DNA of 64,000 nucleotides. Origin: Macrococcus sp. 19Msa1099. Lineage in GTDB: Bacteria > Bacillota > Bacilli > Staphylococcales > Staphylococcaceae. The translations under genes were made by a program, and so were the position numbers. Positions 31,840 to 41,436 of this stretch are shown in pieces; the stretch's first letter is position 1, and each line of letters begins with the position of its first letter. The notes beneath the pieces were generated by a model. The model was not told the DNA's origin. It did not search any database and saw nothing but the letters and a program-made list of their open reading frames with translations. The stretch is from assembly GCA_019357535.2 (NCBI GenBank), contig CP079955.1, forward strand, positions 930,001 through 994,000, written 5' to 3'.

Positions 31840-33513
31840 ATGCAACTTTCAAGTCTGAATAGAAATCAAACATTGAACAAAATGAAGGAAGAATATTATG
31901 ATATCGTAGTGGTTGGTGGTGGTATCACTGGTGCAGGTATCGCATTTGATGCAGCGCAGCGCGGTATGAAAGTCGCACTCGTTGAAATGCAGGACTTTGC
32001 AAGCGGAACTTCTTCACGTTCAACAAAGCTTGTTCATGGTGGATTACGTTACTTAAAACAGCTGCAAATTGGCGTTGTAAGTGAGACTGGGAAAGAAAGA
32101 GCGATTGTTTATGAAAATGGACCTCATGTAACGACACCAGAATGGATGCTCTTACCGATGCATAAAGGGGGTACGTTTGGACCAGCAACAACGTCTCTTG
32201 CATTAAAAGTTTATGACTTCTTAGCAGGTGTAAAGAAATCGGAAAGAAGAACAATGCTATCTGCAAAAGAAACATTAGCGAAAGAGCCTCTCGTAAAAGA
32301 AAATGGCCTTAAGGGTGGGGGCTATTATGTTGAATATAAAACAGATGATGCGCGTATGACGATTGAAGTGATGAAACGTGCGGCAGAATTTGGTGCTGAT
32401 ATTTTAAACTACACAAAAGCAACCGGTTTTACTTATAACAAGAAAAACAAAGTGAGTGGTATTGAAGCAATTGATACAATCTCAAATACGAAGTTTAAAA
32501 TTCAAGGGCGCAAAGTTGTCAATGCATCTGGACCATGGGTTGATGAAGTGCGTGGAAAAGATTATTCGAAAAATAATAAACAACTCCGTCTGACAAAAGG
32601 AATCCACCTTGTCTTTGACGAAAGTGTTTTTCCGCTCAAACAGGCAGTTTACTTTGATACTGAAAGTGACAAACGTATGATTTTTGCCATTCCTCGTGAT
32701 GGTAAAACGTATGTCGGTACTACAGATACATTCTATAATAATGATAAGACAAGTCCTAAAGTAACACAGGAAGATCGTGATTATATCATTGATGCAATCA
32801 ACTATATGTTCCCGACTGTAAAAGTTAAAGACGAAGATATTGAATCAACTTGGGCTGGTATTCGTCCTCTAATCTTAGAAAAAGGGAAAGACCCATCTGA
32901 AATTTCGCGTAAGGATGAAATTTGGGAAGGTAAATCAGGTCTTCTGACGATTGCTGGTGGTAAATTAACAGGGTATCGCCATATGGCACAGGAGATCGTT
33001 GACTTAGTTGCAAAACGTTTAAAAGAAGAATATAAGCTTAGCTTTAAAGAAAGCAACACGAAACATGCAACAATTTCTGGTGGAGATGTAGGAGGCAGTA
33101 CTAATTTTGAGCACTTTATTGAAAAGTCATTGAAACCTGAACTCTATAGTTATCTGCCGGAAGATGAACAAAGATTTCTGATTAAAAAATATGGTTCAAA
33201 TGTAGAGAAATTATTTAACATTGCACATACGAAACATACTGCTGAAGTCAATGGCCTGCCTTTAGCTTATTACGCACAACTTGTATATTCAATCCAGGAA
33301 GAAATGGTGATTAAACCTACTGATTTCTTGACACGTAGAACAGGTGATCTATATTTCGATATTAAAAAAGTTGAACAATATAAGGAAGCGGTTATTGATA
33401 CGATGGCTAATTTGCTTAACTATGATAATGCGCAACGCACAGAATATACACGTGAGCTTGAACAAAAGATTAATGAAGCAAAATCACCATCTGTTCAAGT
33501 TTCGGTAGAATAA
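31840..33513 (+). CDS. glpD: Aerobic glycerol-3-phosphate dehydrogenase
   Basis: GlpD oxidises glycerol-3-phosphate to dihydroxyacetone phosphate at the membrane and passes electrons to the quinone pool. The 557-residue flavoprotein has the FAD dinucleotide motif [13 protein letters not shown] (about 24-36), the second FAD-contact stretch [19 protein letters not shown] and the C-terminal DAO_C domain. It begins 20 bases after glpK with no terminator between, and ends at a good terminator, completing a glpF-glpK-glpD unit. Confidence 0.96.
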   Translation: MQLSSLNRNQTLNKMKEEYYDIVVVGGGITGAGIAFDAAQRGMKVALVEMQDFASGTSSRSTKLVHGGLRYLKQLQIGVVSETGKERAIVYENGPHVTTPEWMLLPMHKGGTFGPATTSLALKVYDFLAGVKKSERRTMLSAKETLAKEPLVKENGLKGGGYYVEYKTDDARMTIEVMKRAAEFGADILNYTKATGFTYNKKNKVSGIEAIDTISNTKFKIQGRKVVNASGPWVDEVRGKDYSKNNKQLRLTKGIHLVFDESVFPLKQAVYFDTESDKRMIFAIPRDGKTYVGTTDTFYNNDKTSPKVTQEDRDYIIDAINYMFPTVKVKDEDIESTWAGIRPLILEKGKDPSEISRKDEIWEGKSGLLTIAGGKLTGYRHMAQEIVDLVAKRLKEEYKLSFKESNTKHATISGGDVGGSTNFEHFIEKSLKPELYSYLPEDEQRFLIKKYGSNVEKLFNIAHTKHTAEVNGLPLAYYAQLVYSIQEEMVIKPTDFLTRRTGDLYFDIKKVEQYKEAVIDTMANLLNYDNAQRTEYTRELEQKINEAKSPSVQVSVE

Positions 33514-33538
33514 ATTACGGAGAATAGCAATTGTGATT

Positions 33539-33570
33539 CAAACCATCCAAATAATATTTGGATGGTTTTC
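33539..33570 (+). terminator. Terminator after glpD
   Basis: Stem AAACCATCCAAAT / ATTTGGATGGTTT with a 2- to 4-base loop and trailing TTTT. Confidence 0.85.
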
Positions 33571-33644
33571 CTATATTTTCAGATGATGATAAGGCTATGA
33601 CGAAAATAAATTGTTTCGCTATAATAAAGATGAGGTGAAGAATG

Positions 33645-34538
33645 ATGGAAATTACAAATAAGTTTATTACATTGAAGGATAACACACGTATTGCATTTAA
33701 ACTTTATAGACAAGAGGAAAGCAAGGGTGTCATTCAGATGCTTCATGGTATGGCCGAACACAAAGAACGTTATGATGCAGTGTGCAGATATTTCTGTGAT
33801 ATGGGGTATGATGTGCTGATACATGATCACAGAGGGCATGGCAAGGATATTGGAAGTTCAGAACAAGGACATTTCCCATCGATTGATACTTTGGTAGAGG
33901 ATGCATATGAAATATTTGAAACATTTGATTTTAAAGGAGAATTTATTTTGTTCGGACATTCTATGGGAAGTATCGTCGCTAGAAAATATGTTATCCGTTA
34001 CCCTGGTTTATTCGATAGACTCATATTGTCAGGTACTAGTTTCTATAGTAAGAAATATGAGGCAGCTGCGCTATTGCTTAAACCACTATTAAAGATACAT
34101 CCACCCTATAAAAAGCTAGATTTCGTCAATAAATTGACTCTGAACGATTTTAATCGTAAGTTCAGACCTTTACGAACAGAGAGTGACTGGATCAGTTTGA
34201 ATGAGGATAATGTCGATGCTTTTGTCTCAGATCCTGATGCAGGATTTAATATGTCGATAGGTGCTTTAAATTCAATTAATGAATCATTAAAGTTTACTAG
34301 CAGTAAAAAGAATGTTAAACGCATGAACAAATCGTTAAAGATTCTGCTTATTGCTGGTCAGGACGATCCGTTTTCTAATTTCGGGAAAGGGGTGGAAAAG
34401 ACAGGTCGATTATATAAAAAATGTGGAATTAAACATGTCTTTATCCAGCTCTATGAAAATTCAAGACATGAGGTATTATTTGAAAAGAATCAAAATGAAG
34501 TATTACAAAATATTAGAAAGTGGTTGAAGAATGAATAA
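33645..34538 (+). CDS. Alpha/beta hydrolase, monoacylglycerol lipase/lysophospholipase type
   Basis: A 297-residue serine hydrolase of the Hydrolase_4 group. The oxyanion strand HGMAEHKERYD (about 35-45), nucleophile elbow GHSMGS (about 105-110), an acid in GQDDPF and a histidine in SRHEVLFE near the C-terminus form the expected triad. ATG 33645 is seven bases after GAGGTG. It lies after glpD and overlaps miaA by eight bases, the order seen in staphylococci. Hydrolysis of a lysophospholipid or monoglyceride, feeding glycerol metabolism, is plausible but unproven. Confidence 0.85.
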   Translation: MEITNKFITLKDNTRIAFKLYRQEESKGVIQMLHGMAEHKERYDAVCRYFCDMGYDVLIHDHRGHGKDIGSSEQGHFPSIDTLVEDAYEIFETFDFKGEFILFGHSMGSIVARKYVIRYPGLFDRLILSGTSFYSKKYEAAALLLKPLLKIHPPYKKLDFVNKLTLNDFNRKFRPLRTESDWISLNEDNVDAFVSDPDAGFNMSIGALNSINESLKFTSSKKNVKRMNKSLKILLIAGQDDPFSNFGKGVEKTGRLYKKCGIKHVFIQLYENSRHEVLFEKNQNEVLQNIRKWLKNE

Positions 34539-35469
34539 AATTCCGTTAATCGTTATTGTGGGACCTACAGCTGTAGGTAAAACAGCATTAAGTATTGAAG
34601 TAGCGAAAGCTGTTAATGGTGAAATTATTAGTGGGGATGCGATTCAAGTCTACCGAGGTATGGATATCGGTAGTGCAAAGATTACACAGGAAGAGATGGA
34701 AGGCATACCGCATCATCTGATTGATATTTTAAACCCAGATGAGGCATATTCAGCAGCACAGTTTAAAGTCCATGCTGAAAAGCTGATTGAAGACATATAT
34801 AGCAGGGGAAAAACACCGATGATCGTCGGCGGAACGGGATTATATATACAAAGCGTACTATATGAATATGAATTTGTAGAAGAGGATCAAGCGCTGAAGA
34901 AAGAACTGATGGATCACTATGAAAGTCTGGATAAGGAGACGCTTTATCGTCTGTTAACTGAGAAGGATATGAAGGCTGCGTCTCAAATTCATATTAATAA
35001 TAGACAGCGAGTGTTACGTGCTCTGACATATTATGAAATGCACCATAAATCTATCACTGACCAGAAGAAGCTTCATACATTAAGTTCTAAATACGATACA
35101 TATATTATAGGGCTTAATATGCCGCGTCCTACACTATATGACAGAATCAACCGCCGTGTATTGCTTATGGTCGAACAAGGACTTGTTCAGGAAGTGAAGA
35201 CATTGATAAGTAAGGGCTATAGACAGAGCCAAAGCATGACTGCAATAGGATATAAAGAGATGATTCCTTATATAGATGGAGAAGTTTCGTTGAATCAGGC
35301 GATAGAACATTTGCAGCAAAACTCCAGGAATTTTGCAAAACGTCAATTGACATGGTTCAATAATCAGATGACGATTGAATGGTTTGATACGTCTGAATTG
35401 ACGATAGAATCAATCGTCGAACAAATTACTACAAACATACAGAGGGATGATAATGATGAATTCAGCTAA
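34531..35469 (+). CDS. miaA: tRNA dimethylallyltransferase MiaA
   Basis: MiaA adds the dimethylallyl group to A37 of tRNAs, making the substrate of MiaB encoded near base 22,316. The 312-residue protein has a P-loop GPTAVGKTAL (about 11-20), the conserved DAIQVYRGMDIGSAK and PHHLID segments and the tRNA-binding insert domain. The gene overlaps both the upstream hydrolase gene and the start of the degraded hfq. The canonical miaA-hfq order is retained even though hfq is broken. Confidence 0.97.
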   Translation: MNKIPLIVIVGPTAVGKTALSIEVAKAVNGEIISGDAIQVYRGMDIGSAKITQEEMEGIPHHLIDILNPDEAYSAAQFKVHAEKLIEDIYSRGKTPMIVGGTGLYIQSVLYEYEFVEEDQALKKELMDHYESLDKETLYRLLTEKDMKAASQIHINNRQRVLRALTYYEMHHKSITDQKKLHTLSSKYDTYIIGLNMPRPTLYDRINRRVLLMVEQGLVQEVKTLISKGYRQSQSMTAIGYKEMIPYIDGEVSLNQAIEHLQQNSRNFAKRQLTWFNNQMTIEWFDTSELTIESIVEQITTNIQRDDNDEFS

Positions 35470-35647
35470 ACTGCAGGACACATTTTTAGATAATTCCAAA
35501 GAAATCAGCAAGAATTAACAGTATTTTTAACAAAAGGCTTTCATATAGAAGGTGTGGTACTCAACTATGATAAATGTCATCCAGCTTAAAGCAGGAGATA
35601 AACACAATCTCATTTACAAGCATACCATCTGTACTTTTGCAGTGTAA
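35453..35647 (+). pseudogene. hfq: hfq pseudogene with two frameshifts
   Basis: Three reading frames together spell an Hfq/Sm-like protein. Frame one starts at ATG 35453/35456 with an AGGG site and stops at 35516. Frame two, from about 35509, reads QELTVFLTKGFHIEGVVLNYDK (Sm1 motif; given as about 22 residues ending before 35575). Frame three, from about 35576, reads VIQLKAGDKHNLIYKHTICTF (Sm2 with the YKH signature) and ends at 35645-35647. Two separate shifts and an in-frame stop argue against a single sequencing error. Hfq is the RNA chaperone for sRNA-mRNA pairing; it appears lost here. Confidence 0.85.
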
Positions 35648-35665
35648 ATATGTTGTAAGTAATAA

Positions 35666-35700
35666 AGAACAATTCCTCTGAAAGGAATTGTTCTATTTTT
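35666..35700. terminator. Bidirectional terminator between hfq remnant and gpx
   Basis: A 12-bp stem (AGAACAATTCCT / AGGAATTGTTCT, 5-base loop) with a following TATTTTT overlaps the end of the - strand gpx gene. Confidence 0.85.
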
Positions 35701-36172
35701 ATAGATATTTTTCTATATGCTTTTTCAACTGCTCGGGTGTAGTTGTAGGTGCAAAACGCGCAACAACATTACCTTGTCTATCAACTAAAAATTTTGTGAA
35801 ATTCCATTTGATCTTACTGCCCATGATCCCTTTTGTCTCTTCTTTTATATATTTAAACAGCGGGTGTGCGTTATCTCCATTCACATCTATTTTTTCATGA
35901 ATCGGGAAAGTAACGCCATAGTTCAAACGACAATTCTGTTCAGCTTCAGCCCCACTTCCGGGTTCCTGGCCTCCAAATTGATTACAAGGGAATCCCAATA
36001 TAGTAAACCCTTGTCCTTTGTATTCCTGGTAGAGTTTTTCAAGTCCATCAAACTGTTTTGTAAATCCACATTCGCTCGCAGTATTAACGATCAGAACAAC
36101 TTGATCTTTGTATTCTGCAAGTGAATATGATTCGTGATTTGCTTTAGTAACCGTATATTCGTATATAGACAT
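35699..36172 (-). CDS. gpx: Thiol peroxidase of the glutathione peroxidase family
   Basis: A 157-residue thioredoxin-fold peroxidase (BsaA/Gpx type) that reduces peroxides, most likely using thioredoxin, since this group of bacteria lacks glutathione. The peroxidatic cysteine is in NTASECGFT (about residues 31-39), the resolving cysteine in [14 protein letters not shown] (about 60-73) and the Trp-Asn pair in [11 protein letters not shown] clear AAAGGATG lies before ATG. It is divergent from hflX and convergent with the miaA-hfq end. Confidence 0.93.
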   Translation of the reverse strand: MSIYEYTVTKANHESYSLAEYKDQVVLIVNTASECGFTKQFDGLEKLYQEYKGQGFTILGFPCNQFGGQEPGSGAEAEQNCRLNYGVTFPIHEKIDVNGDNAHPLFKYIKEETKGIMGSKIKWNFTKFLVDRQGNVVARFAPTTTPEQLKKHIEKYL

Positions 36173-36230
36173 ATAAACGCATCCTTTCTAAATATGTTAA
36201 AATGAAGTATCAAATAATTGAGGTGAAACT

Positions 36231-37508
36231 TTGAAAGATACACAAAAAGCGACTGAACGTGCTCTTATTATAGCAGTTCATCTAAAAAAGGACGATGATT
36301 TTAACTTCGGTGAATCGTTAGAGGAAATTAAATCATTATGCCATACAGCTGGCATTGAAGTTACCGAAGTTGTTATTCAGAATAAAGATAGAGCTGATAA
36401 TAGTTATTATATAGGTAAAGGAAAGTTAGAAGAAATATTAGAGTTAAAGGAACGAGAAGATATAGCATTCGATATGGTTGTTGTTAATAATGAACTCACA
36501 ACAAGTCAATCGAAACATTTAAATGAAGTGCTTGACTGTAAAATAATAGACCGTACTCAGCTTATACTGGATATCTTTGCACAACGTGCAAAAAGTCGAG
36601 AAGGTAAATTACAAGTGGAGCTTGCCCAGCTCGAATATTTATTGCCAAGATTATCTGGACACGGACTAAGTTTATCAAGACTTGGTGGTGGTATCGGGAC
36701 ACGTGGACCTGGTGAAACGAAACTAGAGATGAATAGGCGACATATCAGAAGCAGAATTCATGATATCAAGCTACAACTCGAAACGATTAAACAACATCGG
36801 CAGCGTTATAGAGAAAACCGAAAAAAGAGAAATATATTCCAGGTTGCGCTTGTTGGTTATACGAATGCAGGCAAATCGACATGGTTCAATGCACTTTCAG
36901 ACAGTGACACATATATGGAAGATCTACTGTTTGCGACGCTTGATCCGAAGAGTAAGATGATGAAGCTGCATGAAGGTTATCCAGTACTATTAAGTGATAC
37001 TGTTGGTTTTATCCAGCAGTTGCCGACTCATTTAATCGAAGCATTCAGTTCGACATTAGAAGAGGCGAAGTATGCAGATATTCTTATTCACGTCGTTGAC
37101 AGAAGTCATCCAAACTATATGAATCATATCGATACGGTCGTTGCTCTGTTAAAGGAGCTAGATATGGATACAATTCCGGTACTTACGCTTTTGAATAAAA
37201 AAGATAAGCTCGAATCCTTCGTCACAGCTGCAGGGAAAGATGAATTGCTTGTATCAGTGTTTGATCAACAAGATAAGACACATATACAAAGCAAACTCAT
37301 TGATATGATGCAGCGTAATATGTCAAAATACACAATTGAAGTTGAGAAGGATGCCGGACAGATAATCGCTTTCCTGAAGGAACATACACTAGTTTCAGCA
37401 ATAAATTTTAATGAAGACAAAGATAAATATGAAATATGTGGCTATGAACATCGTCGTGAAGGTATATTAAATAAGCTATTAAGTAATGAACAGATAAAGA
37501 GGTTATAA
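36231..37508 (+). CDS. hflX: GTPase HflX
   Basis: HflX is a ribosome-associated GTPase that splits stalled ribosomes under stress. The 425-residue protein has the N-terminal HflX domain (YYIGKGKLEEI near 62-72), a helical RRLSGHG-type linker (about 140-165), then the G domain with G1 GYTNAGKST (208-216), G3 DTVGF and G4 NKKD. The TTG start follows AGGTGAAA. The position after hfq is the classical hfq-hflX order, here interrupted by gpx on the other strand. Confidence 0.95.
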   Translation: MKDTQKATERALIIAVHLKKDDDFNFGESLEEIKSLCHTAGIEVTEVVIQNKDRADNSYYIGKGKLEEILELKEREDIAFDMVVVNNELTTSQSKHLNEVLDCKIIDRTQLILDIFAQRAKSREGKLQVELAQLEYLLPRLSGHGLSLSRLGGGIGTRGPGETKLEMNRRHIRSRIHDIKLQLETIKQHRQRYRENRKKRNIFQVALVGYTNAGKSTWFNALSDSDTYMEDLLFATLDPKSKMMKLHEGYPVLLSDTVGFIQQLPTHLIEAFSSTLEEAKYADILIHVVDRSHPNYMNHIDTVVALLKELDMDTIPVLTLLNKKDKLESFVTAAGKDELLVSVFDQQDKTHIQSKLIDMMQRNMSKYTIEVEKDAGQIIAFLKEHTLVSAINFNEDKDKYEICGYEHRREGILNKLLSNEQIKRL

Positions 37509-37512
37509 TACT

Positions 37513-38772
37513 ATGAAAATTACGAAGTATGAACAGCTCCAGCAATTAATCGATGACAATGAAATTAAAATCACGCCGATATTTAAAAGGATAGAATCTA
37601 TCGCCCTTTATAATCAAAAAAAAGTAATAGATGCATTTAATGATATAAAAATTACAGACGCTGATCTCGGCGGTACGAATGGCTATGGCTATGATGATAG
37701 TGGGCGAGATAACTTAGAAGCGGTGTATGCACATGTTTTTAAGACAGAGGATGCCATCGTTCGTCCACAAGTCATCAGCGGGACACATGCAATAACGCTT
37801 GCATTAAGCGCTAACTTACAATTCGGGGACGAATTACTCTACATAACGGGTCAACCCTATGACACGCTTTTGGAAGTTATCGGTATTACAGGTAACGGTA
37901 TCGGTTCATTGATTGAAAATGGTGTTGCCTATAAGGATATCGATTTGGTCAACAATGAAATCGATATCGAAAATGTCTTAGAAGCTATAACATCAAAAAC
38001 GAAGATGATAGGTATTCAGCGCTCTAAAGGGTACAGCTCACGTAAATCATTGACAATTAAACAGATAGGTGAGGCAATATCAGCGATAAAAGATAAACAT
38101 CCTGATGTTATTGTATTTGTCGATAATTGTTATGGTGAATTCACAGAAATTCAGGAACCGTCAGAAGTGGGTGCAGATTTAATTGCGGGCTCGCTCATTA
38201 AGAATCCAGGAGGTGGACTGTGTAAAATTGGTGGTTATATTGCAGGACGTGAAGATTTGATTGAGCGTGTTGGATATCGTCTCACAGCACCAGGTATCGG
38301 CAAAGAAGCAGGTGCCTCACTTTACAGTCTGCATGAAATGTATCAAGGATTTTTCCTGAGCCCGCATGTTGTGAGTCAGGCACTAAAAGGCGCAGTATTT
38401 ACTAGTGCGATGCTTGGGTCTTTGAATCTGAATACAACGCCACTTTGGAATGATGAGCGAACAGACCTCATTCAATCAGTCATCTTCAATGATAAAGAAA
38501 AGATGATTGCATTTACACAGGCTATTCAGATGGCATCTCCTATAAATTCACAGTATTTACCGATGCCGGCATATATGCCTGGCTATACGGATGATGTTAT
38601 TATGGCAGCAGGCACATTTATACAAGGCGCATCACTTGAACTTACAGCAGACGGTCCGATACGTTCACCGTACGAGGTTTATGTTCAAGGCGGATTAACT
38701 TATGAACACGTTAAACTCGCAATAATAAAAGCGATTGAAATACTGATTGAAAAAGAAATTATAACGTTATAA
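37513..38772 (+). CDS. ynbB: PLP-dependent methionine gamma-lyase-like protein YnbB
   Basis: A 419-residue fold-type I PLP enzyme of the aluminium-resistance/YnbB family. The YGYDDSGRDNLEAVYAHVF stretch (about 55-73), SGTHAI around the cofactor phosphate, the aspartate in VFVDNCYGEF and the Schiff-base lysine in AGSLIKNPGGG are visible. In B. subtilis, YnbB has been linked, like YmfI, to EF-P modification, so two players of that pathway may sit in this window; that is literature-based inference. It follows hflX within five bases and precedes glnR, the usual Bacillales order. Confidence 0.88.
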   Translation: MKITKYEQLQQLIDDNEIKITPIFKRIESIALYNQKKVIDAFNDIKITDADLGGTNGYGYDDSGRDNLEAVYAHVFKTEDAIVRPQVISGTHAITLALSANLQFGDELLYITGQPYDTLLEVIGITGNGIGSLIENGVAYKDIDLVNNEIDIENVLEAITSKTKMIGIQRSKGYSSRKSLTIKQIGEAISAIKDKHPDVIVFVDNCYGEFTEIQEPSEVGADLIAGSLIKNPGGGLCKIGGYIAGREDLIERVGYRLTAPGIGKEAGASLYSLHEMYQGFFLSPHVVSQALKGAVFTSAMLGSLNLNTTPLWNDERTDLIQSVIFNDKEKMIAFTQAIQMASPINSQYLPMPAYMPGYTDDVIMAAGTFIQGASLELTADGPIRSPYEVYVQGGLTYEHVKLAIIKAIEILIEKEIITL

Positions 38773-38811
38773 CAAATCCATGTAAGGTTTCCTTACATGG
38801 ATTTGTTTTTT
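38771..38811 (+). terminator. Terminator after ynbB, containing a GlnR box
   Basis: A 17-bp perfect stem (AACAAATCCATGTAAGG and its complement) with a 3-base loop is followed by a T-run. The top of this hairpin is also the GlnR box. Confidence 0.88.
38781..38797 (+). promoter_or_regulatory. GlnR operator upstream of glnRA
   Basis: TGTAAGGTTTCCTTACA matches the GlnR/TnrA consensus TGTNAN7TNACA exactly. It lies 62 bases upstream of the glnR start, next to a likely promoter (-10 TATGAT at about 38820), so feedback repression of glnRA by GlnR is expected. Confidence 0.78.
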
Positions 38812-38858
38812 ATAAAAAAATATGATAAATTACAACTATGTTCGAAAGGGTGTTGAAG

Positions 38859-39212
38859 ATGCGTGATGCAATAAGAAGAAATATGCCGGTGTTTCCAATG
38901 AGTGTCGTTATGAAACTAACAGAGCTTTCTGCAAGGCAAATTAGATACTATGAATCACAGTCGTTGATTACACCTGAACGAACAAGTGGGAACCAAAGAC
39001 TATTTTCAATGAACGATCTGGATTTATTACTTGATATTAAACTGCTTTTAGAAAAAGGGTTTAATATGAAGCGTATTAAATCGATTATCAATGAGGAGAA
39101 GTCACAACAACCCACATTTGAGATTAAAGAATCTCTTGATTACGAAGTTTCAAAGCTCGACCGTAGTAAAGTCCCTATTAACCGTGGGGATTTGTCAAGA
39201 TTTTTTAAATAA
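38859..39212 (+). CDS. glnR: Nitrogen regulator GlnR
   Basis: A MerR-family repressor of 117 residues. The winged HTH (about residues 13-60, [21 protein letters not shown]) is followed by a short helix and a C-terminal tail through which feedback-inhibited glutamine synthetase activates DNA binding. ATG 38859 gives the standard length and follows GAAAGGGTG; longer in-frame starts add non-family residues. It is transcribed with glnA, 16 bases downstream. Confidence 0.93.
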   Translation: MRDAIRRNMPVFPMSVVMKLTELSARQIRYYESQSLITPERTSGNQRLFSMNDLDLLLDIKLLLEKGFNMKRIKSIINEEKSQQPTFEIKESLDYEVSKLDRSKVPINRGDLSRFFK

Positions 39213-39228
39213 ACAACTGGAGGATATT

Positions 39229-40566
39229 ATGGCGAAATTTACAAGAGAAGACATCATCAAGTTAGCAGAGGAATCAAACGTACGTTATTTAAGACTACAA
39301 TTTTCTGATATTCTAGGTACAATTAAAAACGTAGAGGTGCCTATCAGCCAGTTAGAGAAAGTACTAGATAATGAAATGATGTTCGATGGTTCATCAATTG
39401 AAGGGTTTGTTCGTATCGAAGAATCAGATATGAAATTATATCCAGACTTAGATACTTGGGTTATTTTCCCATGGACTTCTGATAAAGGGAAAGTTGCGCG
39501 TTTGATCTGTGACGTATATAAGCCAGATGGTACACCATTCTCAGGAGATCCACGTAGTAACTTAAAACGTGTCTTAAAAGAAATGGAAGCGTTAGGATTC
39601 ACTGAATTCAACTTAGGACCAGAACCAGAATTCTTCTTATTCAAATTAGATGAAAAAGGGGAACCAACACTTGAATTAAATGATAATGGTGGATACTTCG
39701 ATTTAGCGCCTACAGATTTAGGTGAGAACTGTCGTCGAGACATCGTTTTAGAACTTGAAGACATGGGCTTTGATATAGAAGCGAGTCACCACGAAGTAGC
39801 GCCGGGTCAGCACGAAATCGACTTTAAATATGCAGATGCAGTTACTGCATGTGATAACATTCAAACATTCAAATTAGTTGTTAAAACAATTGCGCGTAAA
39901 CATAATCTTCATGCAACATTTATGCCTAAACCATTATATGGTGTAAGTGGTTCAGGTATGCACTTTAACGTTTCGTTATTCAAAGGGCCGAAAGAAAATG
40001 CGTTCTATGATCCGAACGGAGAAATGGAATTATCTGAAGATGCGCGTCACTTTATCGCAGGAGTTCTTAAACATGCAAGAGGATTTACTGCAGTGTGTAA
40101 CCCATTAGTAAACTCTTACAAACGTTTAGTACCTGGTTATGAAGCACCAGTTTATATCGCATGGAGTGGCCAAAACCGTTCGCCATTAATTCGTATTCCT
40201 TCATCACGTGGACTATCTACACGTGTAGAAGTACGTTCGGTTGATCCATCTGCTAACCCATATATGGCATTAGCAACGATTCTTCAAGCAGGGTTAGATG
40301 GCATCAAGAATAAATTAGCTTGTCCAGCACCAGTTGATCAGAATATTTATGAAATGAATCGTGAAGAACGTGAAGCAGTTGGTGTAGAAGACTTACCATC
40401 AACACTTTACACAGCGATTAAAGCGATGAAAGAAGACGATATTTTAAAAGAAGCACTGGGTGACCACATCTATCGTGCATTCATCCACTCAAAAACTATT
40501 GAATGGGACATGTATCGTATGCAGGTGTCTGAGTGGGAACGTGACCAATATATGAAACAGTATTAA
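39229..40566 (+). CDS. glnA: Glutamine synthetase type I
   Basis: GlnA joins ammonia to glutamate at the cost of ATP. The 445-residue enzyme shows the N-terminal beta-grasp domain with DGSSIEGF, metal and substrate residues in GPEPEFFLF, the [12 protein letters not shown] loop, the [12 protein letters not shown] flap and NPYMALA near the end. Its length fits the GSI-alpha form of Firmicutes, regulated by glutamine feedback and by complex formation with GlnR rather than adenylylation. A GGAGG lies before ATG 39229. A strong terminator follows about 105 bases after the stop. Confidence 0.98.
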   Translation: MAKFTREDIIKLAEESNVRYLRLQFSDILGTIKNVEVPISQLEKVLDNEMMFDGSSIEGFVRIEESDMKLYPDLDTWVIFPWTSDKGKVARLICDVYKPDGTPFSGDPRSNLKRVLKEMEALGFTEFNLGPEPEFFLFKLDEKGEPTLELNDNGGYFDLAPTDLGENCRRDIVLELEDMGFDIEASHHEVAPGQHEIDFKYADAVTACDNIQTFKLVVKTIARKHNLHATFMPKPLYGVSGSGMHFNVSLFKGPKENAFYDPNGEMELSEDARHFIAGVLKHARGFTAVCNPLVNSYKRLVPGYEAPVYIAWSGQNRSPLIRIPSSRGLSTRVEVRSVDPSANPYMALATILQAGLDGIKNKLACPAPVDQNIYEMNREEREAVGVEDLPSTLYTAIKAMKEDDILKEALGDHIYRAFIHSKTIEWDMYRMQVSEWERDQYMKQY

Positions 40567-40670
40567 TAGAAGTAGGCTGCATATTGCTTATTAAATCAAA
40601 GACAAATAGAATTTATCTAGTAAATGCCAGGTATTAAACAAAATGAATATATAATCAAAATCAAATATCT

Positions 40671-40705
40671 AAAAAGGGAGAGAATCTAGTATTCTCTCCC
40701 TTTTT
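40671..40705. terminator. Bidirectional terminator after glnA
   Basis: A 15-bp perfect stem (AAAAAGGGAGAGAAT and complement, 5-base loop) has its own A-run and T-run as arms, so it works both ways. The roughly 100 bases between glnA and this stem show no other element. Confidence 0.9.
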
Positions 40706-40778
40706 AAATGGAATCAATATTTCAAAGCTTGTGTAAGTTCTAATGTTATAGGATAAATGTCCTATAATAAAGGTTTAA

Positions 40779-41168
40779 TTAAAGTGTAATGGATGATAAG
40801 AATCTTGTAAAAGAATCATAAGTGATATTAAGTCTTATTGATAATCCTGAATCTGTAGCTATATTTGAGTATTCAATTCCGGAGTCCAAATTAATGTAAA
40901 CAAGAATACCGTCCTCTAAATCAATTATTGTGAAAGATAAGTCTGGTTCTGTAAAATATAGAAAGTTGAGAGTATTTTCAAGCTTATATGTATTCATTAA
41001 AAGTATATCTTCTTCGAATAACGCGATTTCTTTTGAAACATTCCTATTGTCATAACTTATTATCAAGTTATATACAGTACATACATCTCTTTCTTCCTTT
41101 TTTACTAATATAAGAGCTATATTATTTTCTTTATAGTCTCTATCTTTAAGTACGAACTTTTTTTCCAT
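40779..41168 (-). CDS. Hypothetical protein, possible WapI-type immunity protein
   Basis: A 129-residue, probably cytoplasmic protein without membrane segments or cysteine motifs apart from one Cys. It is rich in beta strands and acidic residues; the middle (YFTEPDLSFTIIDLEDGIL) and the end (NITYDSFTRFLSSI) resemble the layout of WapI-like immunity proteins, which neutralise polymorphic toxins. This is pattern resemblance only. AAAGGACAC lies before the ATG, and a short TTATAGGA/TCCTATAA hairpin follows the stop. It opens an AT-rich accessory stretch between glnA and lysC. Confidence 0.6.
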   Translation of the reverse strand: MEKKFVLKDRDYKENNIALILVKKEERDVCTVYNLIISYDNRNVSKEIALFEEDILLMNTYKLENTLNFLYFTEPDLSFTIIDLEDGILVYINLDSGIEYSNIATDSGLSIRLNITYDSFTRFLSSITL

Positions 41169-41436
41169 ATTTTTGTGTCCTTTTATACATTCTTTTTTTG
41201 TATATATGAAGTTACGACATGATTATTTTTTACTACTAATATTGTACCTGTCGCTTTATTTTATAGAATTTTAGCACCTGTGTTTCTACCTGTGTATTTG
41301 ACTAAATAAAACTCCTATTAATTTTATATAATTATAATGTAGTTTAACACAATTTACTAAAAATAGTATAAAATAGGTTTGTTGTCATGTAGAAATATTA
41401 TAAAAGGTAGAATAAAATTATAAAAGGTGAGAGTAT
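41169..41436. other. AT-rich intergenic spacer in accessory island
   Basis: About 270 bases between two divergent small genes, visibly richer in A/T than flanking core genes. Near its end TATAAAAGGT occurs twice about 20 bases apart, the second copy acting as the ribosome binding site of the next gene. No coding frame or RNA gene is evident. Confidence 0.4.

Noticed and set aside
31925-32275. 116-codon open frame on the - strand inside glpD
   Set aside because: Antisense to the FAD-binding part of GlpD; Leu/Gln/His-rich composition typical of shadow frames.
35453-35647. hfq expressed through programmed ribosomal frameshifting
   Set aside because: Two independent shifts would be needed, no slippery heptamer or stimulatory structure is evident, and the C-terminus is also shortened.
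39285-39764. 159-codon open frame on the - strand inside glnA
   Set aside because: It is antisense to a fully conserved glutamine synthetase, has no ribosome binding site and reads as low-information Ser-rich sequence.
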